A stretch of 47,550 bases of DNA from positions 1 through 47,550 of the forward strand of contig NZ_BMTP01000027.1 of NCBI RefSeq assembly GCF_014649735.1, in the 5' to 3' direction. This DNA is from Streptomyces lavendofoliae. Its GTDB lineage: Bacteria; Actinomycetota; Actinomycetes; Streptomycetales; Streptomycetaceae. The translations under genes and the position numbers were made by a program. This document shows positions 32,781-40,794 of the stretch, piece after piece; the first letter of the stretch is position 1, and the number at the start of each line of letters is the position of its first letter. The notes under the pieces are model-generated. The model searched no databases. It saw only the letters and a program-made list of their open reading frames with translations, and was not told where the DNA came from.

Positions 32781-34006
32781 ACACCCCGACCCCCACGTCC
32801 GCGGGCGACGAGCCGGCCAGCGTCCTCGCAGACGCTCAACGGATCCTTCCCGATCTCATCGCAGTGCGCCGCACCATCCACCGCGCCCCTGAACTGGGCA
32901 AACGCCTTCCCCGCACCCAGCAGACCGTCCTGAACGCCCTCAAAGGGCTCGACCTGACTGTGACCTGCGGCAAGGGCCTCAGCTCGGTCGTCGCCGTCCT
33001 CGACAGCGGCCGACCGGGACGCACGATCCTGCTGCGCGCCGACATGGACGCCCTGCCACAGCAGGAGGACAGCGGTGTGGACTTCGCCTCCCAGATCCCC
33101 GGCGCCATGCATGCCTGCGGTCACGACACGCATACGGCCATGCTCATCGGCGCGGCCAGACTACTGGCCGGCCGGCGCGCGGAGCTGGTCGGTCGGGTGG
33201 TCTTCATGTTCCAGCCCGCCGAGGAGGCGGGCGGCGGCGCCCAGGACATGATCGACGAAGGAGTACTCACCCTCCCGGGCGGAGCGAGCGTCGATGCGGC
33301 CTTCGCCCTGCACATCACCACACGCCACGAGACGGGAACGGTCCACCTTAGGCCCGGACCTCTCTTCGCCGCCGCAGACCTGATGCACCTCACCGTTCAC
33401 GGGCGCAGCGGCCACGCCTCCGCGCCGCACCATGCGCTCGACCCGATCCCGGTCGCCTGCGAGATCGTCCAGGCCCTGCAGACCATGGTCACGCGCACGG
33501 TCAGTGTCTTCGACCCCGCTGTGCTCACCGTGGCCCGCATCGCGGCCGGTACCACCACCAACATCATTCCCGACACCGCGGAGATCTCGGGGACCTTCCG
33601 CACCCTGTCTCCTCAGACTCGTACGGCGGTCGGTGAGGGCATCGAACGCGTCGCCAAGGGCGTCGCCTCAGCCCACGGAGCCACCGTCGAGACGAACCTG
33701 ATCGAGAGCTACCCTCCCGTCGTCAACGACGCCGACTTCACCGCCTTCGTCACCGACGCGGCCGGCACGGTGATCGACCCGGCCCACGTCCACCAGATGC
33801 CCGAACCGGTCATGGGAGCGGAAGACTTCTCCTACGTCCTGCAGCACGTACCGGGCGCCATGGCCTTTCTCGGCGCCCGCCCCCCTGGCGTGGCCCCCGA
33901 ACAGACCCCGGACAACCATTCCAGCCACGTCGTCTACGACGAGGAAGCCATGGCGATCGGAACCGCCGTACATACCGCGGTAGCCCTCGAGTTTCTCGCC
34001 AGATGA
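32777..34006 (+). CDS. M20-family amidohydrolase (N-acyl amino acid hydrolase-like)
   Basis: 409 residues from GTG 32777, which has GGGAG 7 bp upstream and overlaps the ATP-grasp stop; ATG 32762 is also in frame. M20D metallo-hydrolase motifs: RRTIHRAPELG, LRADMDALPQQE, HACGHDTHTAML (metal-binding Cys and His), FQPAEEAGGGAQ (catalytic Glu pair) and GAEDFSYVLQHVPGA. The family removes acyl groups from amino acids or splits small amides. Coupled to the ATP-grasp ligase it may remove a protecting group, release the product, or run in a condensation direction; which one is unknown. Confidence 0.88.
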   Translation: MNTPTPTSAGDEPASVLADAQRILPDLIAVRRTIHRAPELGKRLPRTQQTVLNALKGLDLTVTCGKGLSSVVAVLDSGRPGRTILLRADMDALPQQEDSGVDFASQIPGAMHACGHDTHTAMLIGAARLLAGRRAELVGRVVFMFQPAEEAGGGAQDMIDEGVLTLPGGASVDAAFALHITTRHETGTVHLRPGPLFAAADLMHLTVHGRSGHASAPHHALDPIPVACEIVQALQTMVTRTVSVFDPAVLTVARIAAGTTTNIIPDTAEISGTFRTLSPQTRTAVGEGIERVAKGVASAHGATVETNLIESYPPVVNDADFTAFVTDAAGTVIDPAHVHQMPEPVMGAEDFSYVLQHVPGAMAFLGARPPGVAPEQTPDNHSSHVVYDEEAMAIGTAVHTAVALEFLAR

Positions 34007-34226
34007 TCCCCTGACTGCGCCGGTCGGCGCCGTCGGCGGCCAGCTTCCCCTGGAGGAGTGACAGGTCCCGCTGTATGCGATCCGGGCACTACCGGCTGTG
34101 CGAATCGTTCCTGCGGTGACTGTCCTGGGCTGAGTGGTGCGGATCCCTCACGGCTTCGACGCAGATGAGAGGGCTGGTAGAACGCCGCGGCTATCTCCTG
34201 TCCGAGTGAAGTGAAGGGTGGGTGCC

Positions 34227-34593
34227 ATGGGCCGAGGTCTGATCGTCGTGGATGTGCAGAAGGACTTCTGCGAGGGAGGCAGTGTTCCCGTTAAGGGCGG
34301 TGCGCGGATCGCGACGGCGATCGCCGATCTGGTCCAGCGGAGCGCGGGTGTCGACTACCAGTACGTCGTGGCCACCCGGGACCACCACATCGACCCCGGC
34401 GGCCACTTCTCGGAGACTCCCGACTTCAAGGACAGCTTCCCCGTCCACTGCGTGGCCGGAGGCGAGGGTGGCGAGTTCCACCCCACGCGTACGCCTGGAC
34501 TACTCCGTCGGCGTCGCCCAGGACACCACGGCAACGACCCTTGAAGACTTCCCCCAGACCGGTGTCACCGTCTCCGGCACTGTACCCGCGTAG
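34227..34593 (+). pseudogene. pncA copy with a frameshifting internal deletion
   Basis: ATG 34227 opens MGRGLIVVDVQKDFCEGGSV and follows the intact pncA closely as far as GGEGGEFHP. It then jumps in another frame to LDYSVGVAQDTTATTLEDF and the normal C-terminus. Compared with 26888-27478 it is 224 bp shorter. The missing part includes the catalytic Lys and Cys regions, so the enzyme is dead. Confidence 0.85.
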
Positions 34594-35021
34594 CAGTCCC
34601 GTCACCGTGTGAGCCCGGGCGCCAGAACCGCTACCGAAGGAGCGGGCGGCAGGGGAGCGGGGTGGCCGCAGCGTGACTCCCGTCGGACGAGTTCTTGAGT
34701 CCCTGCCGTTCGGGGCGGAGATGCAGACGGCGGTCGTGTCCGGCACGGAGGAGGGGCGGAACGGTGGTGGGAGCGCCCGGCGCGGATTCCGGGGTCCACC
34801 GCGTTGTCCTGGAGCCGCCGCCCGCGCGGCGTGGCCGCAAGGCCGACATCCCCCTCTGCACACCCCCCGACACTGCCCCCGGACCGAAAGGGAACGGGGA
34901 GGGACGGGCGGTGGATGTGCGGCCGGGGGATCAGGGCGGCCCTTGCGTATTGCGCGTCGACAGGCCTCCGAGTCTGAGGGGTGCGGCGGGCCCGGCCCGG
35001 TACCGGCCGGGCCCGCGGGGC
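34594..35021. other. Gene-free stretch
   Basis: No convincing gene. GC-rich, with no clear remnant of neighbouring genes. The HNH terminator lies at its right end. Confidence 0.45.
34986..35016 (-). terminator. Terminator of the truncated HNH gene
   Basis: 12-bp arms GCGGGCCCGGCC / GGCCGGGCCCGC with a 7-nt loop, 6 bp beyond the HNH stop. Confidence 0.7.
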
Positions 35022-35390
35022 TCATCGTGCGGGAGCGCCGGCGACGGGCTCGTTCGGGCACGCCTGGGCGAGCTGGTTCAGGGCGGACTGTTCGGCGGGG
35101 TCGATGGCGAGCTTCCAACGGGTCATGATGGCGACCCAGTCGGTGAAGTACCGGCAGCGGTAGCTGGTGGCGGAGGGTTGCCAGGTGGCGGGGTCCTGGT
35201 CGGCCTTGGACCGGTTCGACTTCGCCGTGACCGCGATCAGTGCGCGGGCGTCGTCGAGGTCGTTGGCGTAGGCCTGGCGTTCGGCGGCGCTCCAGATGCC
35301 GGCACCGGAGTCCCAGGCCTCGGCGAGCGGCACCAGGTGGTCGATGTCCAGACCGCGGGCCCCGTGCGTGGTGGGTTCCGTTGGCGTCAT
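35022..35390 (-). pseudogene. N-terminally truncated HNH nuclease copy
   Basis: Frame reads GLDIDHLVPLAEAWDSGAGI, then RQAYANDLDDARALIAVTAK, SNRSKADQDPATWQP and an intact C-terminus. The HNH core is preserved, but the signal peptide and the N-terminal half found in 25840-26598 are missing. Homology is lost at about 35400, where the P450 gene ends (stop at 35410-35412), so the rppA operon or a deletion cut this gene. ATG 35390 could still start a cytoplasmic 122-residue protein, but export is lost. Confidence 0.7.
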
Positions 35391-35409
35391 CGTGCAGCCG
35401 GGGTCGGGT

Positions 35410-36615
35410 CTACCAGGTGACCGGTAGTGCTACCGGTCCTCGGATGAGTACGTCTTTCTGCCAGGGAACATTTGCGGGGTCGGTGGCCAGCCGCAGGTCG
35501 GGGAGGCGTGTGAGGAGCGTGGTCAGCAGCAGTTCGGCTTCCATGCGGGCCAGCAGTGGCGCCACGCAGTGGTGGGGGCCATAGCCGAAGGCCAGGTGGG
35601 GCGGCCCTTTGCGGTCGATGTCGATCCGGTGCGGTTCGGAGTAGCACCGCTGGTCCCAGTTCGCTGCCACGTAGGAGACGTAGACGGCCTCGCCACGTCG
35701 GATCAGGACGCCTCCCACCTCGACGTCCTCGGTGGCGATGCGTGCTTGTCCCACACCGTGCTTGTGGGGGATCCAACGCAGCAGCTCTTCCACGGCCGCC
35801 GGTACGACATGCGGGTCGGAGCGCAGCCGGCTCTTCAGGCTGTCATCGGTGAGCAAGCAGTAGACCATATTGGAGGTGTGGTTGCGCACCGCGTGCCAGC
35901 CGTTGAGCGCCATCAGCGTAGCCAGGGCGAGGAGTTCCTCTTCCTCGATCTTGCCGCTGTCGACAGCGTCTCCGAGTTCGCTGATGAGGTCGGCCTGCGG
36001 TCGACGCCGGCGTTCGCGGACCAGTTCGAGGAAGAAGGCGCGGGCTTCTTCCTTGGCCTGCCGTGCTCGCCCGACCTCCGTCTCGTCCTTCGCCCGGGTC
36101 AGCACGGCATCCGCCCATGTGCGCAGGCGCGGCCGGTCGGCCTCCGGCACACCCAGCACAGCCCCGATGACATGCATCGGAAAGGGGGAGGTCACGTGCT
36201 CGACGAGATCAGCGGGAGGCCCGGCTGCGACCATGGAGTCGACAAGTCGGTCGAGTACGGCTTGGGCGCGGGGGCGCAGGGCTGCCACGCCGGAGCGGTT
36301 GAACGCCGAGGAGACCACGGAGCGGACGCGGGTGTGGTCGGGCGGGTCGACGAAGCTGACCGCACGGTCCAGCGGGATGAGGTACCTGTTCATGCTGGGC
36401 AGTGGCCGGCCGACGATGTCACGGCTGAACCGGGGATCAGAGGTGACGAACCGGACGCTGTCGTGCCGTGTCGCCAACCAGCACTCGCCGGGAGCTCCGT
36501 GCGGCAGCCGGATCCGGACGACCGGTTCGGCCTCCAGCGCCTCACGGAGAAACGGGTCGAAGTCCAGGGCAGCCAAGTCCGACACCTCGTACAACGGCGC
36601 GGTGACGTCCTTCAT
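35410..36615 (-). CDS. Cytochrome P450 of the CYP158 type (flaviolin-coupling)
   Basis: 401 residues from ATG 36615. The ExxR motif is EELLR and the heme-cysteine loop is HLAFGYGPHHCVAP. The C-terminal third closely follows CYP158A2 (IPHKHGVGQARIA, AVYVSYVAANWD, LIRGPVALPVTW). The I-helix reads LMALNGWHAVRNHTSN, lacking the usual acid-Thr pair. CYP158A2 also lacks the conserved threonine and uses substrate hydroxyls for proton delivery, so this is a family trait, not decay. Expected role: oxidative coupling of flaviolin into dimers and trimers. Last gene of rppA-cupin-P450; the start overlaps the cupin stop (ATGA). Confidence 0.88.
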   Translation of the reverse strand: MKDVTAPLYEVSDLAALDFDPFLREALEAEPVVRIRLPHGAPGECWLATRHDSVRFVTSDPRFSRDIVGRPLPSMNRYLIPLDRAVSFVDPPDHTRVRSVVSSAFNRSGVAALRPRAQAVLDRLVDSMVAAGPPADLVEHVTSPFPMHVIGAVLGVPEADRPRLRTWADAVLTRAKDETEVGRARQAKEEARAFFLELVRERRRRPQADLISELGDAVDSGKIEEEELLALATLMALNGWHAVRNHTSNMVYCLLTDDSLKSRLRSDPHVVPAAVEELLRWIPHKHGVGQARIATEDVEVGGVLIRRGEAVYVSYVAANWDQRCYSEPHRIDIDRKGPPHLAFGYGPHHCVAPLLARMEAELLLTTLLTRLPDLRLATDPANVPWQKDVLIRGPVALPVTW

Positions 36616-37202
36616 TGCCGCCCCCTGCCTGGCTGGTCATGGCGCAGCGGTGTGAGCTGCTCGATGTCGTAGCGGCGGCGCAGCGCGGCGATGGCGTCGT
36701 GGTCCGCGGGCCCATCAGGGGACAGGATCTCCAGGAGTTCCTCGAAGTAGCGCTCGTGGTCCGGAGGCGGGGACGACTGGAAGAACATCCGGGCCGGGAC
36801 GTCAGTGGGGTTGGCGAAGGCGTGCGGGCAGCCGGGCGGCACCAGGATGACCGTGCCGGGCGTGGCACGGACCACACGCTCACCCTTCGGCGACCGCCAC
36901 CCCCGCCAGCCGTCCGCGGTACGCACCCGCGGCTCGAAGGCGAGAACGTCGAGTTCGCCCTCCAGGACGTAGAACAGTTCCTCGCTGCGCGCGTGGACGT
37001 GCGCGCCGACGTCGAAGCCCGGCGGTACGAGCACCTCGAAGCTCGATGAGAAGCGCGACTGCTCGCCGGTCACCTTGAACGTCACGTGCTGGGCGGCTGC
37101 ACGAAGGGTACGGCCTTCACCGGGTGGCACGATCAGGCCGCTGCCCGGGGCCATCGCGGTCAGAGGGTGGGCCGTCGCCGGGTTTCCTGCTGCATGGGTC
37201 AC
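36612..37202 (-). CDS. Cupin monooxygenase, THN to flaviolin (MomA-like)
   Basis: 196 residues from GTG 37202, overlapping the rppA stop (GTGA). It has a single cupin core: GAHVHARSEELFYVLEGELD carries the His, His and Glu metal ligands, and PPGCPHAFANP the second-motif His. Cupins encoded beside rppA in Streptomyces oxidise 1,3,6,8-tetrahydroxynaphthalene to flaviolin (MomA). The context here, between THN synthase and a flaviolin-coupling P450, gives the same role. A helical tail follows the cupin (HERYFEELLEILSPDGPADH). Confidence 0.85.
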   Translation of the reverse strand: MTHAAGNPATAHPLTAMAPGSGLIVPPGEGRTLRAAAQHVTFKVTGEQSRFSSSFEVLVPPGFDVGAHVHARSEELFYVLEGELDVLAFEPRVRTADGWRGWRSPKGERVVRATPGTVILVPPGCPHAFANPTDVPARMFFQSSPPPDHERYFEELLEILSPDGPADHDAIAALRRRYDIEQLTPLRHDQPGRGRQ

Positions 37203-38251
37203 GGCGTACGGCTCCAGCGGCCCAGTGCCATCTCGGCCGTGATGCCGGGCCCGAACCCGGCCAGCAGGCCGCGCGCCTGGTCAGCGGCACCGCCTTCATC
37301 GAACAGCCGGCGCAGCGCGTCCAGTACGACGGCGCTCGCGATGTTCCCGTACTCGGTCAGCGTGGCGCGGCTGTGACGGAACGCCTCCGGCTTGACGTGG
37401 AGGAAAGTGCTCAGGTCGTCGAGGATCCGCGGCCCGCCGGCATGCACGATGTAGAAGTCAAGGTCCGCGGCATCCCAGCCGTGATGGTCGGCGAGGCTAC
37501 GCAGCGCGGGGGCCAGTGGCTCCATGGTGCCCGGCACACGCTTGTCCAGCAGGAAGTGGAAACCGGTTGCCCGGACGTCGTACGCGATCCAGTCCTCCGT
37601 CCCCGGGATCAGGTACGAGCCGTTGCGCTCCAGGCGAATTCCGTGGCCACCCGTCCCGCGGACGACAGCGGCGGCCACACCATCCCCGAACAGACCGTTG
37701 GACAGCAGTGATCCGATGCCGAGGTCGGTGGGCTGATAGCACAGCGAGCAGAACTCGCATGCCACGATCAGCGCGTTCGCCCCCGGATGGGCCGTGCAGA
37801 AGTCATGCGCCCGGTTGATCGCCGCACCGCCCGCCGCGCAGCCCAGCTGAGCGATCGGCAACTGCCGCGTATCGGCTCGGAAACCCATGGTGTTGATCAG
37901 CCACGCGGTGAGCGAGGGCATCATGAAGCCGGTACAGGACACATAGATGATCATGTCGATATCGGCGGCCCGCAGCTCGCTGTCCTCCAGTGCACGCCGC
38001 ACGACCAGCGGTACACGGGCCTTCGCCTCGGTCGCATACAACCGGTTGCGCTCCTCGAAGCCCGGGTGCGCGAGTGTCTCGGCGATCGGCTGCACGAGGT
38101 GACGGGTGCGCACCCCGGTGTTCTCGATCAGGCGCAACGCGAGGCCCAGCTGGGGATGGCCTGCATGCCGCGAGCGTGCGAGCGCGAGTGTCTCCTCCAT
38201 AGTGATGACGTATTGCGGAACCGAGACGGCCGGCCGACACAAGGTCGCCAT
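37199..38251 (-). CDS. rppA: 1,3,6,8-tetrahydroxynaphthalene synthase (type III PKS)
   Basis: 350 residues from ATG 38251. Catalytic Cys138 is in QLGCAAGGAAINRAHDF, the histidine in FYIVHAGGPRILDD and the asparagine in EYGNIASAVV. The opening MATLCRPAVSVP and the block EFCSLCYQPTDLGIGSLLSN are nearly those of S. griseus RppA. The enzyme condenses five malonyl-CoA to THN. First gene of a translationally coupled three-gene operon whose expected end product is flaviolin polymer or HPQ-type brown pigment. The C-terminus is shorter than S. griseus RppA (ends at ALGRWSRTP), as in many homologues. Confidence 0.95.
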   Translation of the reverse strand: MATLCRPAVSVPQYVITMEETLALARSRHAGHPQLGLALRLIENTGVRTRHLVQPIAETLAHPGFEERNRLYATEAKARVPLVVRRALEDSELRAADIDMIIYVSCTGFMMPSLTAWLINTMGFRADTRQLPIAQLGCAAGGAAINRAHDFCTAHPGANALIVACEFCSLCYQPTDLGIGSLLSNGLFGDGVAAAVVRGTGGHGIRLERNGSYLIPGTEDWIAYDVRATGFHFLLDKRVPGTMEPLAPALRSLADHHGWDAADLDFYIVHAGGPRILDDLSTFLHVKPEAFRHSRATLTEYGNIASAVVLDALRRLFDEGGAADQARGLLAGFGPGITAEMALGRWSRTP

Positions 38252-38341
38252 GGGACACCCTTACTCCACCGGCACGAAAGTGCCTTCGTTGACCCGGACG
38301 CATCCTTAACGATCAGCATCCATCCCAGTCACCCTCCGTAG

Positions 38342-38620
38342 CCGTGGGTCGACAAGTGGATCGAGGACGACGGCGCGGCCCGCTTCCACCTGAGCGCAGG
38401 TTGGTATCGTGCTTCGTTCTGCACAGCAGGCCGTTTGCACCCCACCACCCTCACAGCCACAGGCCCGGCGGGCAGCCGCTGCCTCCACCAGCACGGCTAC
38501 GGCGTCCCGTCCCCGGCCCTGGTGGCCCGCGCCGACCGGGGATTCGAGCGGTTCCTCGCACGCACCACCCAGGCCGACACCGCCCCCACCGACCGCCATG
38601 ACGCAGCGAGGAACCGATGA
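38342..38620 (+). pseudogene. 5'-truncated hypothetical gene
   Basis: A coding frame without a proper start (in-frame stop at 38339) reads VDKWIEDDGAARFHLSAGWY, then HPTTLTATGPAGSR and ADRGFERFLAR. The beginning faintly recalls the KWADGRWDEWIRW end of the small gene at 1441. It ends TGA at 38618-38620, overlapping the next gene's ATG, which shows they once were an operon. TTG 38435 could start a 61-residue remnant. Confidence 0.45.
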
Positions 38621-39007
38621 GCAGGACGACGACGGTGCTGTACGACCCCGACGGACGCATCGAGGCCGACCTCCCGCTCGACCGCACCACCCACCAGTGC
38701 CTCGTCAAAGCTCCTGGCGTGGAAGGGCGACCCCGGCCTCCAAGCCGCGGACTACCACCAGATCGCCCTCCAGCTCACCGGCGCCGCCCGCTCCGTGGCC
38801 ACCGACGTACGCCGCGCCGCCGGCCGCCTGCCCGAGCGCCGCGCCGCCCGCGCGCTCGCCGAGTACGTCCTGGACGACGCCCACCGTCGTCTCGCCGCCC
38901 CGCTCGAGGGCACCGCCCGCTGCGCCCAGGAACGCGCACGGATCGTCCGCTCCCTGTACGAGCGGCTCGACCGCCTCACGGAACTGGCCCCGTCCCCGGC
39001 CTCCTGA
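38617..39007 (+). pseudogene. DUF6415-like gene, frameshifted
   Basis: ATG 38617 opens MSRTTTVLYDPDGRIEADLP, but around 38705-38725 the coding sense moves to another frame: LLAWKGDPGLQAADYHQIAL, then LTGAARSVATDVRRAAGRLP, ALAEYVLDDAHRRLAAPLEG. The helical LTGAARSV...LPE...EARRRL pattern resembles the Streptomyces DUF6415 family. One frame change makes it a probable pseudogene, unless it is a sequencing error. Confidence 0.45.
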
Positions 39008-39086
39008 GCCGCCTCCCGGCGCAGGCCCTCGACACCAGCGGTCGCGTCCGGTCGCGGGGAGACCGGGCAGCCCGTAGACCGGATGT

Positions 39087-40103
39087 ATGGTCCTTCGGCC
39101 GCCGGTGGAGCCGATGCTGGCGCAGGCTCGCGACACGGTGCCCGCGCCGGGCGCGCTGCCCGGGGAGCTGCGATTTCAGCCGAAGTTCGACGGCTACCGG
39201 GCGATCGTCTTCACGCCGTGGCCGGCGCCCGGCCCGCTGCTGGTGCAGTCCCGTCGCGGCAGCCTCCTGCAGAGCCGCTTCCCCGATCTCGTGGCCGCGG
39301 CCGCGCACCTGCCTGACGGCCTGGTCCTCGATGGCGAGCTGGTCGTGTGGGTGGAGGGCCAGATGTTGTTTGAGGCGCTCCAGCGGCGAGCCGTCTCTGG
39401 CGGCCGGACCGCCGCCCGCTTCGCCCAGGAGATGCCGGCGCACTTCATCGCCTTCGACCTGCTCCAGCTCGACGGCCAGGAGCTGCTGCACGTCCCGTAC
39501 GGCGAGCGGCGCGCACGGCTGGAGCAGCTGTTCACCGACTGCGGGCTGGGCGCCCCGTGGACGCTGTGCCCGGAGACGACCGAGGTGGCGACGGCCAAGG
39601 AGTGGCTGACGTCCTGGACGCAGGTGCCAGGCGTCGAAGGGCTGGTGATCCGGGGGAGCGGCCAGCGGTATCTGCCGGGAGCCCGCGCGCTGTACAAGGT
39701 GCGCCGACGGGATACCACTGAGGCGGTGGTGGGCGCGATCACCGGCACCGTACGGCGGCCGCAGACGCTCGTGCTGGGCCGCCTCGACGCGAAGGGTGTG
39801 CTCCGGCCGGTCGGCCGCAGCACGCCGCTGCGGCCGGAAGCGGCGCGCGACCTGGCAGAGCGGCTGACGCCCGTAGGGCCCGGTCACCCGTGGGAGGGCG
39901 TACGGTTCACGACCTCCTGGGGGTCGCGCTCGCCGCTCGACGTCGTGCTCGTCGAACCAGCGCTGGTCGCCGAGATCACGGTGGACACGGCGCAGGAGCG
40001 CGGCTCGTGGCGACACCCGGTGCGCTTCGCCCGGCTCCGGCTGGACGTCGCGGTCACAGACGTCCCGCCCTTCGGCGCGGGCGCCGAGCCCGCCAGCAGC
40101 TGA
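39087..40103 (+). CDS. ATP-dependent DNA ligase, copy 2
   Basis: 338 residues from ATG 39087, same length as copy 1 at 24285-25301 and over 90 percent identical by eye. All nucleotidyltransferase motifs are intact (PKFDGYRA, LDGELVVW, FIAFDLLQLDG, VEGLVIRG, YKVRRRDTTEAVVG). Differences are mostly conservative (for example AAAAHLPDG for DADDHLPDG, DCGLGAPW for DRGLSAPW). Duplicate DNA ligases on one accessory segment suggest duplication of the ligase/RelE-like module. The complete RelE-like gene follows here in convergent orientation. Confidence 0.9.
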   Translation: MVLRPPVEPMLAQARDTVPAPGALPGELRFQPKFDGYRAIVFTPWPAPGPLLVQSRRGSLLQSRFPDLVAAAAHLPDGLVLDGELVVWVEGQMLFEALQRRAVSGGRTAARFAQEMPAHFIAFDLLQLDGQELLHVPYGERRARLEQLFTDCGLGAPWTLCPETTEVATAKEWLTSWTQVPGVEGLVIRGSGQRYLPGARALYKVRRRDTTEAVVGAITGTVRRPQTLVLGRLDAKGVLRPVGRSTPLRPEAARDLAERLTPVGPGHPWEGVRFTTSWGSRSPLDVVLVEPALVAEITVDTAQERGSWRHPVRFARLRLDVAVTDVPPFGAGAEPASS

Positions 40104-40136
40104 CCGCCCTCCCGCCGCTTCCGATGCGGTACGGCG

Positions 40137-40433
40137 TCACGGGCCGGTGAGGATGTCGTGGGTGCCGATGCGACGCCAGATGACGTGCTGTACGCCGGGG
40201 CGTATCGCTGGCCCGTACTGCCAGGTCGCCCGTCCGTTGCCGTCCCACGTCAGCTCGAAGACGCCGGGCGCGCTGCGGACGCCCTTCACACGGAGGCCGG
40301 CGCGGAAGCACCCGCGTCCGGCGCGCAGGTCGTCGACGAACGCGTTGACGGCCTGGCGGAAGCGGCGGCGCTGTTCGGGGGTGAGGCGGCGGTGGTCGGC
40401 GGTGAAGCGGGACGTGGTCTCGTACGTCGGCAC
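40137..40433 (-). CDS. RelE/ParE-like small protein
   Basis: 98 residues from GTG 40433, with GGAGGA 5 bp upstream. The sequence (RLTPEQRRRFRQAVNAFVDD, FRAGLRVKGVRSAPGVFELT, ATWQYGPAIRPGVQHVIWRR, IGTHDIL) fits the RelE/ParE plan: two helices, then a beta sheet with GVFEL and the closing HVIWRRIGTHDI strands. Basic residues on the sheet would suit RNA or gyrase targeting. No antitoxin gene is adjacent; the neighbour is the convergent ligase. Partial copies of this gene occur at 25341-25447 and 20508-20700. Toxin activity is unproven. Confidence 0.55.
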   Translation of the reverse strand: MPTYETTSRFTADHRRLTPEQRRRFRQAVNAFVDDLRAGRGCFRAGLRVKGVRSAPGVFELTWDGNGRATWQYGPAIRPGVQHVIWRRIGTHDILTGP

Positions 40434-40794
40434 GTCGTCCTCCAGGAAGCACAAAGCCCCCGGGGTTGCCGGGGGCGGTGGGTGGCCTACTCGTGGTGAA
40501 GGGAGTCGGTGACGTGGTGCTGGGCGGTGCGTCTTTGGCCGGTCGGTGGGGGAGCGGTACGCAGGTGTGCGCTCGTTGACGGTGGAGTCGTCTGCTGGCG
40601 GTTTTCGGGGTGTGTGAGGCCCGTGGGGCTGGTCGTCGCGCAGCATTTGCCTGGCCCCAGGTGGTGTTCGCCTGGCGGGCACGACGTCGCCGCGGATGCC
40701 CGCCCGGCGGGATCGGCCGTGAAGTTCCGGTGAACCCTCCCGCCTCACGGGATCGGGCTGTCTTTGCAGGTCAGAGCCGGTGTTCGCTGCCGGG
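40434..40794. other. Intergenic region upstream of the relaxase (candidate oriT zone)
   Basis: Between the minus-strand RelE-like gene and the relaxase. It holds the recurrent leader hairpin at 40456-40476 and an inverted repeat GGCGGGCA / TGCCCGCC at 40674-40704. In MobF systems oriT usually lies next to the relaxase gene, so a nic site may be here; the sequence does not identify it. Confidence 0.35.
40456..40476. terminator. Hairpin of the recurrent leader block (copy 3)
   Basis: GCCCCCGG / CCGGGGGC with a 5-nt loop, directly upstream of the RelE-like ribosome binding site. It is in the position of an insulating terminator or a structured leader. Confidence 0.5.

Noticed and set aside
35410..36615. 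Idea that the P450 is inactive because its I-helix lacks the acid-Thr pair
   Set aside because: Loss of the conserved threonine is known in CYP158A2, to which the rest of the protein is closely similar; ExxR and the heme cysteine are intact.
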